34,926 nt of DNA from Lachnospiraceae bacterium (GTDB taxonomy: Bacteria; Bacillota; Clostridia; Lachnospirales; Lachnospiraceae): NCBI GenBank assembly GCA_017476665.1, contig JAFUZJ010000027.1, positions 1-34,926 of the forward strand. The letters run 5' to 3'. Below are positions 18,456 to 25,774 of this stretch, piece after piece; the first letter of the stretch is position 1, and each line of letters begins with the position of its first letter. The notes under the pieces were generated by a model. The model saw only the letters and a program-made list of their open reading frames with translations, did no database searches and was not told the DNA's origin. Made by a program: the position numbers and the translations under genes.

Positions 18456-19853
18456 TTATGCTTCCTCTTCCATCTCTGCCACTTTCAGCATGATGGCACA
18501 TTCGATCCGCTTCCGCTGCAGTTCGCATCCCACATCGTAGGCATCATTGATATTGCCATGGAAATTATAGGAATTCGCCGCGCATCCACCGCTGCAGTAA
18601 AACTTTGCGAAACACTTCTTACACTTGTCCTTCGCATATACATTACAGCATTTGAACTGATCCCTGATATCTTCCCTGGTCACACCCTCATCCACATTTC
18701 CCATCAGAAAGTCTTCATTTCCCACAAACTGATGGCAGGGATACAGGTCTCCCCAAGGGGTCACCGCCAGATATTCCGTGCCGGAACCACATCCCGAAAG
18801 ACGCTTCGCCACACAGGGACCACCGGATAAGTCTATCATAAAATGGAAAAAATTGAAAGCCCGTCCTTCTTTTTTTCGCTGAATCATGGCCTGCGCCAGT
18901 TTGTCATACTCTGCCAGCAACGTCGGAATATCCGCCTCCGCGATCGCATAATCATCCGTGGGCTGCGCCACTACCGGCTCCACAGAGATTTGACGGAAGC
19001 CCATGTCCGCCAGATGCAGCACATCCGACGCAAAATCCAGATTGTGATGAGTAAAGGTGCCTCTGACATAGTAATTCATCTGGTTCCGGCTCTCGGCCAC
19101 TTTCTGAAACTTCGGCACGATCACATCATAACTGCTTCTGTCCGATCCTCCCCGGAACGGACGCATCTTGTCATGGATCTCCTTGCGGCCGTCAATACTC
19201 AGCACGATATTTGCCATCTCTTTATTGGCAAACTCCAGTATCTCATCGTTCAAAAGAACGCCGTTGGTAGTCAATGTAAAGCGGAACTTCTTATTGTTGG
19301 GGCCTTCTATGCTGCGCCCGTACTCCACCAGACGTTTTACCACGTCCCAGTTCATCAGCGGCTCTCCACCGAAGAAATCCACCTCCAGGTTCACCCTGTT
19401 TCCGGAATTGGCCACCAGAAAGTCCAGCGCTTTCTTACCCGTTTCAAAACTCATGAGCGCCCGCCTGCCGTGGTATTCCCCTTCCTCGGCAAAGCAGTAT
19501 TTACAGGCAAGGTTACAGTCGTGGGCAATGTGCAGACACAACGCCTTCACCACCGTCTGCCTCTTCTTAAAATCAAACACATAATTTTCATAGATGTCCG
19601 GCGCGAACAACTGCCCCTGCTTCTCCAGCTCCAGCACCTCGTCCACAGCCTCACTGATATCCGCTTCCGGATAAGGAATATTGGCCAGATTCAGAACCGC
19701 CGCCCGGATCGTATCCGCATCCTTGATCCCCTCGTTCACCAAAGGTTCCACCAGCGGGATCATGTCATACACAATATCGTCCACCACATGAACGGAACCG
19801 CTGTTGACATCCATGACAATATTATAGCCGTTACTTTTATACTGATGTATCAT
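18456..19853 (-). CDS. scfB: SCIFF peptide radical-SAM/SPASM maturase
   Basis: A radical-SAM peptide-modifying enzyme of about 465 aa that installs thioether cross-links in the SCIFF peptide encoded just upstream. The SAM cluster motif is CNLACKYC (CxxxCxxC). The C-terminal SPASM region is Cys-rich (GCGSGTEYL, the PCHQF segment, CKKCFAKFYCSGGC, then a late Cys before the end) and should bind two auxiliary Fe-S clusters. The N-terminal part (MIHQYKSNGYNIVMDVNSG) is the RiPP-recognition-like region. I choose the ATG at 19853, with GAAAGGA about 5 nt upstream, over the open frame to 19919, which would run through the hairpin between the two genes. Confidence 0.95.
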   Translation of the reverse strand: MIHQYKSNGYNIVMDVNSGSVHVVDDIVYDMIPLVEPLVNEGIKDADTIRAAVLNLANIPYPEADISEAVDEVLELEKQGQLFAPDIYENYVFDFKKRQTVVKALCLHIAHDCNLACKYCFAEEGEYHGRRALMSFETGKKALDFLVANSGNRVNLEVDFFGGEPLMNWDVVKRLVEYGRSIEGPNNKKFRFTLTTNGVLLNDEILEFANKEMANIVLSIDGRKEIHDKMRPFRGGSDRSSYDVIVPKFQKVAESRNQMNYYVRGTFTHHNLDFASDVLHLADMGFRQISVEPVVAQPTDDYAIAEADIPTLLAEYDKLAQAMIQRKKEGRAFNFFHFMIDLSGGPCVAKRLSGCGSGTEYLAVTPWGDLYPCHQFVGNEDFLMGNVDEGVTREDIRDQFKCCNVYAKDKCKKCFAKFYCSGGCAANSYNFHGNINDAYDVGCELQRKRIECAIMLKVAEMEEEA

Positions 19854-19887
19854 GGTATTCCTTTCGTCAGACTTTTTAACACAACGA

Positions 19888-19911
19888 AAGCAGCGAATAC
19901 TCTCGCTGCTT
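19888..19911 (-). terminator. Attenuator-like hairpin between SCIFF and its maturase
   Basis: A perfect 9-bp stem (AAGCAGCGA / TCGCTGCTT) with a 6-nt loop lies 60-85 nt downstream of the SCIFF stop and about 35 nt before the maturase start. The following tract is only moderately T-rich (TTTCGTTGTG), so partial termination is likely: much peptide mRNA, less enzyme mRNA. The hairpin is seen; the attenuation is inferred. Confidence 0.65.
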
Positions 19912-19972
19912 GCCGCCACTCTCTCATTTCAAATTTGTGCAGATCTGTGCAAAAATTTGGATTCCGGTCTGA

Positions 19973-20116
19973 TTATTTCAGCTTTTCGCAACTCTGGTTG
20001 CCCACTGTGCAGGAAGTCTTGCATGCGGACTGACAGGAAGTCTGGCACTCGCCGCAACCGCCCTTCTTCATGGACTCCTTCAGATCTCTCGTCGTCAATG
20101 TCTTAATGTGCTTCAT
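19973..20116 (-). CDS. scfA: SCIFF ribosomal peptide precursor (six Cys in forty-five)
   Basis: A 47-aa precursor peptide. The leader MKHIKTLTTRDLKESMKKGG is followed by a core with six cysteines in a short span (the GCGEC pair, then TSC, SAC, TSC and QSC), which matches the SCIFF family of Clostridia. It is the substrate of the adjacent radical-SAM maturase, which makes Cys-to-residue thioether bonds. The ATG at 20116 has a perfect AAGGAGG site; the open frame to 20188 is not used. A strong sigma-A promoter sits directly upstream. The role of the mature peptide is not established. Confidence 0.95.
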   Translation of the reverse strand: MKHIKTLTTRDLKESMKKGGCGECQTSCQSACKTSCTVGNQSCEKLK

Positions 20117-20159
20117 AAAATAAGCCTCCTTGTAAATAAAAACCAATAAATTTTTTAGT

Positions 20160-20188
20160 AGTATATCACAGTTTGCTGCATCTGTCAA
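20160..20188 (-). promoter_or_regulatory. Sigma-A promoter for SCIFF
   Basis: Minus strand: perfect -35 TTGACA (20183-20188), 17-nt spacer, -10 TATACT (20160-20165). The transcript should start about 35-40 nt before the SCIFF ATG. The TGA stop of the upstream membrane protein gene lies inside the -35 box. Confidence 0.85.
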
Positions 20189-20544
20189 CTAAGCATTCCA
20201 CCCAGCATTCCGCCGCCTGCGCACAACGCCAGGGTCGTGAAGAAAGAACTCCCCAGCGCCGCATCCTGCTTCACCACCACAGAGATCACCGCAAGCACCG
20301 CAAAATATGCCACTCCCGTCAACAATCCGCACAGGAAACGCCTGCTTTTACACTTTTTCCCCGTAATAAATCCCGCAAACAGCGTAGCCATCACATAGAT
20401 CACAATGATCGCTATGGCCACCGGCTTCTCCGTCAGATCCATTTTAAACAATGCCAATGCCAAAAGCAACAACAGCCCCGCTGTCAATATGTAAGAAAGC
20501 AATAACCCCTTTAACACAGAAATCCCCGTACCGGCTCCGTTCAT
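20185..20544 (-). CDS. Small four-helix membrane protein (TIGR04086-like)
   Basis: A 119-aa hydrophobic protein with about four membrane helices (around residues 10-32, 40-62, 70-92 and 98-118), joined by short basic loops such as TGKKCKSRR. It resembles the TIGR04086 family of small Firmicutes membrane proteins that I recall as commonly lying beside SCIFF genes. No catalytic motif is visible and its role is unknown; it might help export or hold the SCIFF product, but that is a guess from position. The start has an AAAGGAGG site. The stop overlaps the SCIFF promoter. Confidence 0.75.
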   Translation of the reverse strand: MNGAGTGISVLKGLLLSYILTAGLLLLLALALFKMDLTEKPVAIAIIVIYVMATLFAGFITGKKCKSRRFLCGLLTGVAYFAVLAVISVVVKQDAALGSSFFTTLALCAGGGMLGGMLS

Positions 20545-20618
20545 ACACCATTTCCTCCTTTAAACCCAGCTGAATTGTTACATTTATATTCACCGACACA
20601 GAAAAAATTGACAACAAC

Positions 20619-20648
20619 TTGACAACAGATACCCATCTATTGTATATT
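20619..20648 (+). promoter_or_regulatory. Sigma-A promoter for the CNNM/CorC-type gene
   Basis: Plus strand: TTGACA (20619-20624), 18-nt spacer, TATATT (20643-20648), 35 nt before the TTG start. A second TTGACA 11 nt upstream (20608-20613) is part of a short tandem repeat of TTGACAACA. Confidence 0.75.
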
Positions 20649-20683
20649 GACTTTCAAATATATTTAAAAAGGAGTGAACATTT

Positions 20684-22111
20684 TTGGACCCAAGTGCCAT
20701 ACAACCTCCGGCTGCTGATACCGGAACCATCATTCAATTTATCATTCTGATCATTCTTGTTCTCTTGTCCGGATTTTTTTCCTCGGCAGAGACCGCACTG
20801 ACTACGGTGAATCGTATCCGCATGCGTTCTTTGGAGGAAGAGGGAAACCGCCGGGCAGCCACGGTCAACAAAATTCTCGACCGTTACAGCAAAATGCTCA
20901 GCGCCATTTTGATCGGCAATAATATTGTAAATCTATCCGCCTCGGCGTTAGCTACCACACTGGCTTTAAGGATCAGCCTCCCCGTAGGGATCGCCACTGC
21001 CGTTTTGACGATCGTGGTATTGATCTGCGGTGAGATTGTCCCCAAAACCTGGGCAATGGTCTCCAATGAGAAGCTTGCCTTAGCATATTCCAACGTGATC
21101 TTCGGACTGATCCAGTTTCTCACCCCATTGATCTTCATTGTGGACAAACTGGCGCAGGCAGTTATGAAGCTCCTGCACATTGACCCCAATCAGAAGGCCA
21201 GCACCATGACGGAGAACGAACTGAAAACTTACGTGGATGTCAGCCATGAAGACGGCGTGATCGAGAAAGAAGAACGGGAAATCATATACAATGTCTTCGA
21301 TTTCTCCGATGCGCTGGCCAAAGACGTGATGATTCCCCGGATCGACATGGTGACGGTGAATGTGGATGCCAGCTATGAGGAAGTGCTACATATCTTCCGC
21401 GAGTCCATGTACACCCGCCTTCCCGTCTACCAGGACGACAAGGATAACATGATCGGACTCATCAATATCAAAGACTTTATCCTGACTGCCCACGCGGAGG
21501 ATTTCCGGGTGCGCGACATCCTGCGGGATGCCCATTACACCCATGAATACAAAAAAGTGGCGGATCTGCTCCTGGAAATCCGGGAAAAGACCACCAACGT
21601 AACCTTTGTCCTGAACGAATACGGCGCCACAGTCGGCATGCTGACCCTGGAAGACCTGCTGGAAGAGATCGTGGGTGAGATCCGCGACGAATACGATGCA
21701 GATGAGGACGAACTGATCCAGGCCATAGACGAGCAGACTTATCTTGTGGAAGCCGGCATGAAACTCGACGACATCAATGACGCCCTGGATATCAACTTAG
21801 AGAGCGAAGACTATGACTCCATCGGCGGCATTCTGATCGAGCAGCTTGACCGCCTGCCCGAGGACGGCGAGGAGATCACCCTGGAAAACGGCATGAAACT
21901 GAAAGTACAGGGCATGAATCAGAACCGGATCTCCAAAGTACTGCTCACTCTTCCCGCGCCGGAAAGCGAATCACCGGAAACTGAATCCCCGGCGGGATCC
22001 GAAGCAGAAGCGGCTTCCGACGACACCGAAGAAAATCCGGATACCGATGACGCTCCGGAAAACCAGGAAACCAATTTAACCGAAACGACCGAATTCACGA
22101 CCCCATCCTGA
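20684..22111 (+). CDS. CNNM/CBS-domain transporter-like protein (HlyC/CorC family)
   Basis: A 475-aa membrane protein. An N-terminal CNNM (DUF21) region with about four helices (first helix IIQFIILIILVLLSGFF, then the FSSAETALTTVNRIR motif) is followed by a pair of CBS domains (about residues 205-330; MIPRIDMVTV is the conserved entry) and a C-terminal CorC_HlyC domain. The last 50 residues are acidic and low-complexity (Glu, Ser, Asp, Thr). The family is linked to Mg2+ or Co2+ efflux and resistance; older hemolysin labels are not well founded. The start is a TTG with AAAGGAGTG 8 nt upstream; no better start is visible. It is the only convincing core gene on the plus strand here. Confidence 0.9.
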   Translation: MDPSAIQPPAADTGTIIQFIILIILVLLSGFFSSAETALTTVNRIRMRSLEEEGNRRAATVNKILDRYSKMLSAILIGNNIVNLSASALATTLALRISLPVGIATAVLTIVVLICGEIVPKTWAMVSNEKLALAYSNVIFGLIQFLTPLIFIVDKLAQAVMKLLHIDPNQKASTMTENELKTYVDVSHEDGVIEKEEREIIYNVFDFSDALAKDVMIPRIDMVTVNVDASYEEVLHIFRESMYTRLPVYQDDKDNMIGLINIKDFILTAHAEDFRVRDILRDAHYTHEYKKVADLLLEIREKTTNVTFVLNEYGATVGMLTLEDLLEEIVGEIRDEYDADEDELIQAIDEQTYLVEAGMKLDDINDALDINLESEDYDSIGGILIEQLDRLPEDGEEITLENGMKLKVQGMNQNRISKVLLTLPAPESESPETESPAGSEAEAASDDTEENPDTDDAPENQETNLTETTEFTTPS

Positions 22112-22127
22112 ATGCGGTCGTTTTTTT
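22086..22127 (+). terminator. Terminator overlapping two convergent stop codons
   Basis: An 11-bp stem with one mismatch (CGACCGAATTC with GAATGCGGTCG) followed by TTTTTTT. The stop of the plus-strand gene (22109-22111) and the stop of the minus-strand gene (22095-22097) both lie within the hairpin. On the minus strand the stem is followed only by TTTC, so it would be weaker in that direction. Confidence 0.85.
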
Positions 22128-23075
22128 ATCTGCTTCTCCCCAGTCATACAGAAATGGCAGCAATACCACCGTCGTAACCAGATTAAACACGGTATGGATC
22201 ACCGCAATTCCCACACTGTGCACCGGTCTGCTCATAAACGAAAATCCCACTATCCTATGCAGTCCATAAAATCCAAACAGAAAAATCCCCGTTCCCGCCA
22301 CATTAAAGGTCAGGTGCACCGCTGCTGCCGCCCGCCCTCTTGCCCCTACGCCGATGCAGGCCAACAGCGCTGTGACACAGGTTCCGATATTCTGCCCCAG
22401 GATCACCGGAATCGCCGTTTCATACCGCATTGCCCCGCCTGCGCTAAGAGCCTGCAGGATTCCCACGGATACGGAGGAGGACTGGATCACCGCCGTGACC
22501 AACGCCCCTGTGAGTAAACCCTGCAGCGGATCGGAGCATCTTAGGAGCAGCCGCTGAAACTGCGGACTCTCCGCAAGCGCCGCCGTCCCTGCTTGCATTC
22601 CGTCCATTCCCAGGAACAGCAGTGCCGCCCCCAACAGGATCCCCGCCACGCCCCGTTTCTGCGCGCCGATTCCCCGCCACAGCACAAGAGTCGCCGCCAC
22701 AAGCGCCACCACAAAGAGATATCTGCTCACTTCCGGCACTCCCAACATCCACGCCGTCACGCACGTCCCGATGTTCGCCCCCATGATCACACCCGCGGCC
22801 TGCCGCAGTCCCATCATTCCCGCGTTCACAAACTGCACCACCATGACCGTGACCGCAGAGGACGACTGCAAAACCGCCGTCACTCCCGCCCCGGCAGCCA
22901 CCGCTTTCGTCGGCGACTTCGCCACTCTCCCCAAGAATGCCGCGAGCCTTCCCCCCGCCAGTCTGGCAAGTCCCTCTCCCATCTGATACATGCCATACAT
23001 AAAAAGCGCGATTCCCCCTGCAAACCAGAGAATATCGCGCCATTTCCAAGCTTCCGTCAACGTCCTGACCACCAC
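22095..23075 (-). CDS. Na/Pi-cotransporter family protein without PhoU domain
   Basis: A 326-aa very hydrophobic protein with about eight membrane helices and the twofold inverted repeat of the Na/Pi-cotransporter II (NptA-like) family: two QSSS motifs (VLQSSSAVTVMVV and VIQSSSVSVGIL) and two NIGTCVTA motifs. Many bacterial homologues exceed 500 aa because they carry a C-terminal PhoU-like domain; this one stops after the membrane part. The start is uncertain: the frame begins at GTG (23075), and a TTG 15 nt downstream is possible. It converges on the CNNM/CorC gene and overlaps it by 17 nt. The substrate may be phosphate but is not proved by sequence. Confidence 0.85.
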   Translation of the reverse strand: MVVRTLTEAWKWRDILWFAGGIALFMYGMYQMGEGLARLAGGRLAAFLGRVAKSPTKAVAAGAGVTAVLQSSSAVTVMVVQFVNAGMMGLRQAAGVIMGANIGTCVTAWMLGVPEVSRYLFVVALVAATLVLWRGIGAQKRGVAGILLGAALLFLGMDGMQAGTAALAESPQFQRLLLRCSDPLQGLLTGALVTAVIQSSSVSVGILQALSAGGAMRYETAIPVILGQNIGTCVTALLACIGVGARGRAAAAVHLTFNVAGTGIFLFGFYGLHRIVGFSFMSRPVHSVGIAVIHTVFNLVTTVVLLPFLYDWGEADKKTTAFRMGS

Positions 23076-23136
23076 ACCGATCCCGTCCCCGCAAGTATCC
23101 TTAATTTATTTTATCACGCCCGCAGGAAATATATGC

Positions 23137-24510
23137 CTACGCCAGTCCCGTCCGGATGATCTCCTTCCACCGCTTCGAAAACACATAATACCCCAGCATC
23201 ATCACCATGCCGAAACTGAAGCTGATCGGGTAACACAGCATCACATACGTTCCGTCAAAAAACCGGCTGATCAGATACGCCGCCGGGATCCGCACTGCCC
23301 ACAGCATCAGAATATTCACGATGGTAGAATAACGGATCAGCCCCACACCGTTTACGATACAGATCACTCCGTTAAAGATCGCATACAGCCACTGGGACAG
23401 CAGCATCACAAACACATACCGCCCCGCATACAGAAGCACCAGCTCATCCCGGGTAAAGAACCGCAGGATCGGCATCCGAAACGAGATCACACACAGCCCT
23501 GCCGACAGCGTGATCAGGCCGGAGATCACCGGAATCTTCACATACCCCTTCCGCAGTCTGTCAAAATTCTTCGCACCGTAATTCTGTCCGGAGAATGTGG
23601 TTGCCGCCGAAGAAAGCGCCGTGATCGCCACATTGGTCAGTCCCGTCACTCTCCCCGCCACGGAAGCCCCCGCCATAAATGCCGAACCCTGTGCGTTTAC
23701 CAGCGTCTGCAGTGCCACATGTCCCAGCGAATACAGCGAATTGTTCAGTCCGATGGGAAGCCCGATCCCGATGATCTGCTTCAGCTCCAACCGATCAAAC
23801 CGCCTTGTGAACACCTGAAATTCCAGTTTTGGGAACCGGTTTCTGATATACAAGATGCTGATTGCCCAGGACAGATATACCGCCAATGTCGTAGCCAAAG
23901 CCGCCCCGCCGGCATCCATGCCCAAGGCCACCACAAACACCAGATCCAGCACAATATTTGCAATGCAGGACACCACCAGGAACCACAGCGACGCCTTGCT
24001 GTCACCCATGCCCCGCAGGATGCCCGCATTCATGTTATATCCGATATTTCCCAATGCCCCGAAAAAAACAATCCTGGTGTACGTCACCGCCGCGTCCCAG
24101 GTGTCCGCCGGCGCCCCCATCCAACCCAGAATGAGTGGCGTCACAAAATATCCGATCACACACAACGGCAGACCGCACACATACACAAAGAAAACCGCCG
24201 TGTCCGAAACCCTTTTCATCCTCTCCCAGTCTCCCGCACCCATATACTGCGAGACCAGGATTGACACACCGGTACCGATGCCCAGGAAAATGCACAACAG
24301 CACCTCCACCGGCTGCGCACTGGTTCCCACCGCCGCTAACGACGTTTCCCCGCAAAAGTTTCCGATTACCAGCGTATCCACCGTGGTATAGAGCTGTTGC
24401 AGCACATTCCCCAAAATAATAGGGATTGCAAACAAAAACACCTTGCCCATGATGGAACCGGTGGTCATGTCAATCTTCTGTTTCATCTCATGTTCCGCTT
24501 TCGTTTTCAT
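23137..24510 (-). CDS. MATE family multidrug exporter
   Basis: A 457-aa membrane protein with 12 predicted helices in two halves of six. The N-terminal signature (GSIMGKVFLFAIPIILGN and QLYTTVDTLVIGNF) is typical of the DinF/NorM-like MATE families, which export drugs or metabolites by Na+ or H+ antiport. Length is normal. The ATG at 24510 has AGGAAAC upstream; the ATG eight codons later is an alternative. It lies directly downstream of a long inverted repeat that separates it from the amidase fragment. Substrate unknown. Confidence 0.93.
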   Translation of the reverse strand: MKTKAEHEMKQKIDMTTGSIMGKVFLFAIPIILGNVLQQLYTTVDTLVIGNFCGETSLAAVGTSAQPVEVLLCIFLGIGTGVSILVSQYMGAGDWERMKRVSDTAVFFVYVCGLPLCVIGYFVTPLILGWMGAPADTWDAAVTYTRIVFFGALGNIGYNMNAGILRGMGDSKASLWFLVVSCIANIVLDLVFVVALGMDAGGAALATTLAVYLSWAISILYIRNRFPKLEFQVFTRRFDRLELKQIIGIGLPIGLNNSLYSLGHVALQTLVNAQGSAFMAGASVAGRVTGLTNVAITALSSAATTFSGQNYGAKNFDRLRKGYVKIPVISGLITLSAGLCVISFRMPILRFFTRDELVLLYAGRYVFVMLLSQWLYAIFNGVICIVNGVGLIRYSTIVNILMLWAVRIPAAYLISRFFDGTYVMLCYPISFSFGMVMMLGYYVFSKRWKEIIRTGLA

Positions 24511-24524
24511 GTTTCCTATTGTAC

Positions 24525-24589
24525 AATAAAAAGACAGTGGTATCTACTCTAAATTTACTGTCTATCGAGAAAACCACTGTCTTTTTATT
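24525..24589. terminator. 17-bp perfect inverted repeat between amidase fragment and MATE gene
   Basis: The arms at 24525-24541 and 24573-24589 (AATAAAAAGACAGTGGT and its complement) pair perfectly over 17 bp with a 31-nt loop. Each arm ends in a T-run on its own strand, so it can end transcription in both directions. The loop carries another ACTGTC that could pair with the GACAGT of an arm, giving a second fold. Confidence 0.75.
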
Positions 24590-24595
24590 TTTTTA

Positions 24596-25093
24596 TCAAA
24601 AACTTTCCAGAATCCCCACCGCGATGGCCTGCGCCACTTCCTGGAACCGGTCATCCAGCAGCTCATTGTCCGCATCCGTATTGATGAACCCCACCTCCAC
24701 CAGCACCGCCGGCATGGAAGTGGCATTCAGCACCACCAGATTCGGTCGCTCATTCACCCCCAGATTCGTGAACCCGACCTGCTCCAACTGGGCATTGATA
24801 TTGTATGCCATCTGCGCCGCCGGGCTGTACCGGCTGTACACCAACGACTCCACGCCGCTGTACTGATTCGGGTAGGGGCTGGAATTCCTGTGGATGGACA
24901 CAAAATAGTCCGCTCCCACCTCATTTGCCTCCTGCGCCTTCTGATAAGGTGATTCATAAATGTCTGTGGTGCGTGTGTAATACACATCCACACCGTTATT
25001 CTCCAAAATGGATCCCACCGCCATCACAAGCGCCAGCGCGTCATCCGACTCCCGTCTGCCGTTGTACAATGCACCGGGGTTGGCGCCGCCATG
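24596..25093 (-). pseudogene. N-acetylmuramoyl-L-alanine amidase, 5' end lost at mobile-element junction
   Basis: C-terminal part of an Amidase_3 (AmiC/CwlM-type) zinc enzyme that cleaves the MurNAc-L-Ala bond of peptidoglycan. It keeps HGGANPGALYNGRRESD (metal ligands His and Glu), SIHRNSS (metal ligand His) and the catalytic-Glu motif VLVEVGFINTDADN. Upstream of HGG the reading frame gives YRNLLSP instead of the expected strand ending in Asp-Pro/Ala-Gly, and no signal peptide or other domain follows. The break is therefore at or just before the His codon (25091-25093). No normal start lies in the fragment; the frame from 25069 begins with TTG inside conserved sequence. The missing 5' part is probably on the other side of the element, outside the window. 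Confidence 0.85.
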
Positions 25094-25109
25094 TGGTGAT
25101 AGTAAATTG

Positions 25110-25124
25110 CGGTAAATTTTACCG
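25110..25124. repeat. Near-perfect dyad next to element junction
   Basis: CGGTAAA (25110-25116) and TTTACCG (25118-25124) form a 7-bp dyad around a single central base, about 17-31 nt inside the inferred junction. Position and symmetry suit a recombinase or regulator binding site; this is inference. Confidence 0.45.
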
Positions 25125-25179
25125 AATGGTATCGAATCGTAATTTGATCTTTAGAATTCGAGATTTCCGCCAAAAATAT

Positions 25180-25283
25180 TTGACAATTTCTCTCTAAGAT
25201 GTTATCTTATGTTCAAAGGGAAGCGGTTTTTTTACCACGGGGTCAGCTCGCTGATCGTGAGTGGGGTACGCGCTTCCCTTTTT
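25180..25283 (+). ncRNA. Candidate small structured RNA, antisense to the 180-aa ORF 3' end
   Basis: Plus strand: TTGACA (25180-25185), 17-nt spacer and TATCTT (25203-25208). Right after it, from about 25215, is an RNA with an 11-bp outer stem (AAAGGGAAGCG, 25215-25225, with CGCTTCCCTTT, 25271-25281) closed by a T-run, plus inner pairing CCAC/GTGG and a TCAG-CTCG-CTGA hairpin. This looks like a self-terminating transcript of about 65-70 nt that overlaps the last codons of the 180-aa ORF on the other strand. The same inverted repeat could instead serve that gene as a terminator, but its T-run on the minus strand is poor. Promoter and fold are seen; transcription is inferred. Confidence 0.4.
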
Positions 25284-25774
25284 ATGTCTACTAAATCATA
25301 CAAATACATTTTTCCATTCTCTGCATGATTCACAAGCAAACAAGCTGAAAACACATTGTAGTTATCCGTTTTAGTTTCATTCTCATAAATCGGCATCGCA
25401 AAGCGTGTTGTATAATAATACCAACCGTTTCCTGCATTTTCACTGTGTTTCTCTTCACGATTTTCCTTGAAACGCTTATCCGTAGCAATCTCCAGCATCT
25501 TCGTAATGCCTTGTGCCGCATTTGCTTTCACTTTAGCATTGGCACCTTTTAAACGCTTTGTATATTTAGATCCCTTAAACTCCTCTGGAAAAGCACTTCC
25601 AATATAAACCACATCCTGTGTTTCAACAATCGTAATTATTTCGCCCACATACCGCCGCAGATAAGCCTCTACTGCTTTCCAGTCTATATTCTGCTTGTTC
25701 CTAAAAATAATTTCCGGCAGCACCACTATTTTATGGCCTGCACTATCTGTCATAATTTGTACATTTGACTTCAT
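25232..25774 (-). CDS. Hypothetical accessory protein, possibly polyvalent-protein/BECR-like
   Basis: A 180-aa soluble protein of mixed alpha/beta character. Its pattern (DWKAVEAYLRRYVGEI near residue 32, a Lys-rich helix with YTKRLKG, a stretch around GWYYYTTRFAMPIY and the end MYLYDLVDIKREARTPL) recalls the large-polyvalent-protein-associated domains and phage BECR-type RNase-like domains of mobile elements. I recall this only by pattern and rate it low. Its ATG overlaps the recombinase stop in an ATGA arrangement with AGGAG upstream, so the two are translationally coupled and it may modulate recombinase function or element maintenance. Confidence 0.7.
   Translation of the reverse strand: MKSNVQIMTDSAGHKIVVLPEIIFRNKQNIDWKAVEAYLRRYVGEIITIVETQDVVYIGSAFPEEFKGSKYTKRLKGANAKVKANAAQGITKMLEIATDKRFKENREEKHSENAGNGWYYYTTRFAMPIYENETKTDNYNVFSACLLVNHAENGKMYLYDLVDIKREARTPLTISELTPW

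Noticed and set aside
22444-23094. A 216-aa minus-strand Gly-rich ORF overlapping the Na/Pi-like gene
   Set aside because: It is another frame of the same strand; the Na/Pi frame has the paired QSSS and NIGTCVTA motifs.
22990-24264. A 424-aa plus-strand open frame opposite the MATE gene
   Set aside because: His/Pro/Gln-rich shadow of a GC-rich membrane protein gene; no recognisable motif.
25067-25069. TTG as a genuine start for a short amidase
   Set aside because: It falls inside the conserved core after the first metal ligand; the encoded enzyme would lack HGG. A cut gene is the better reading.
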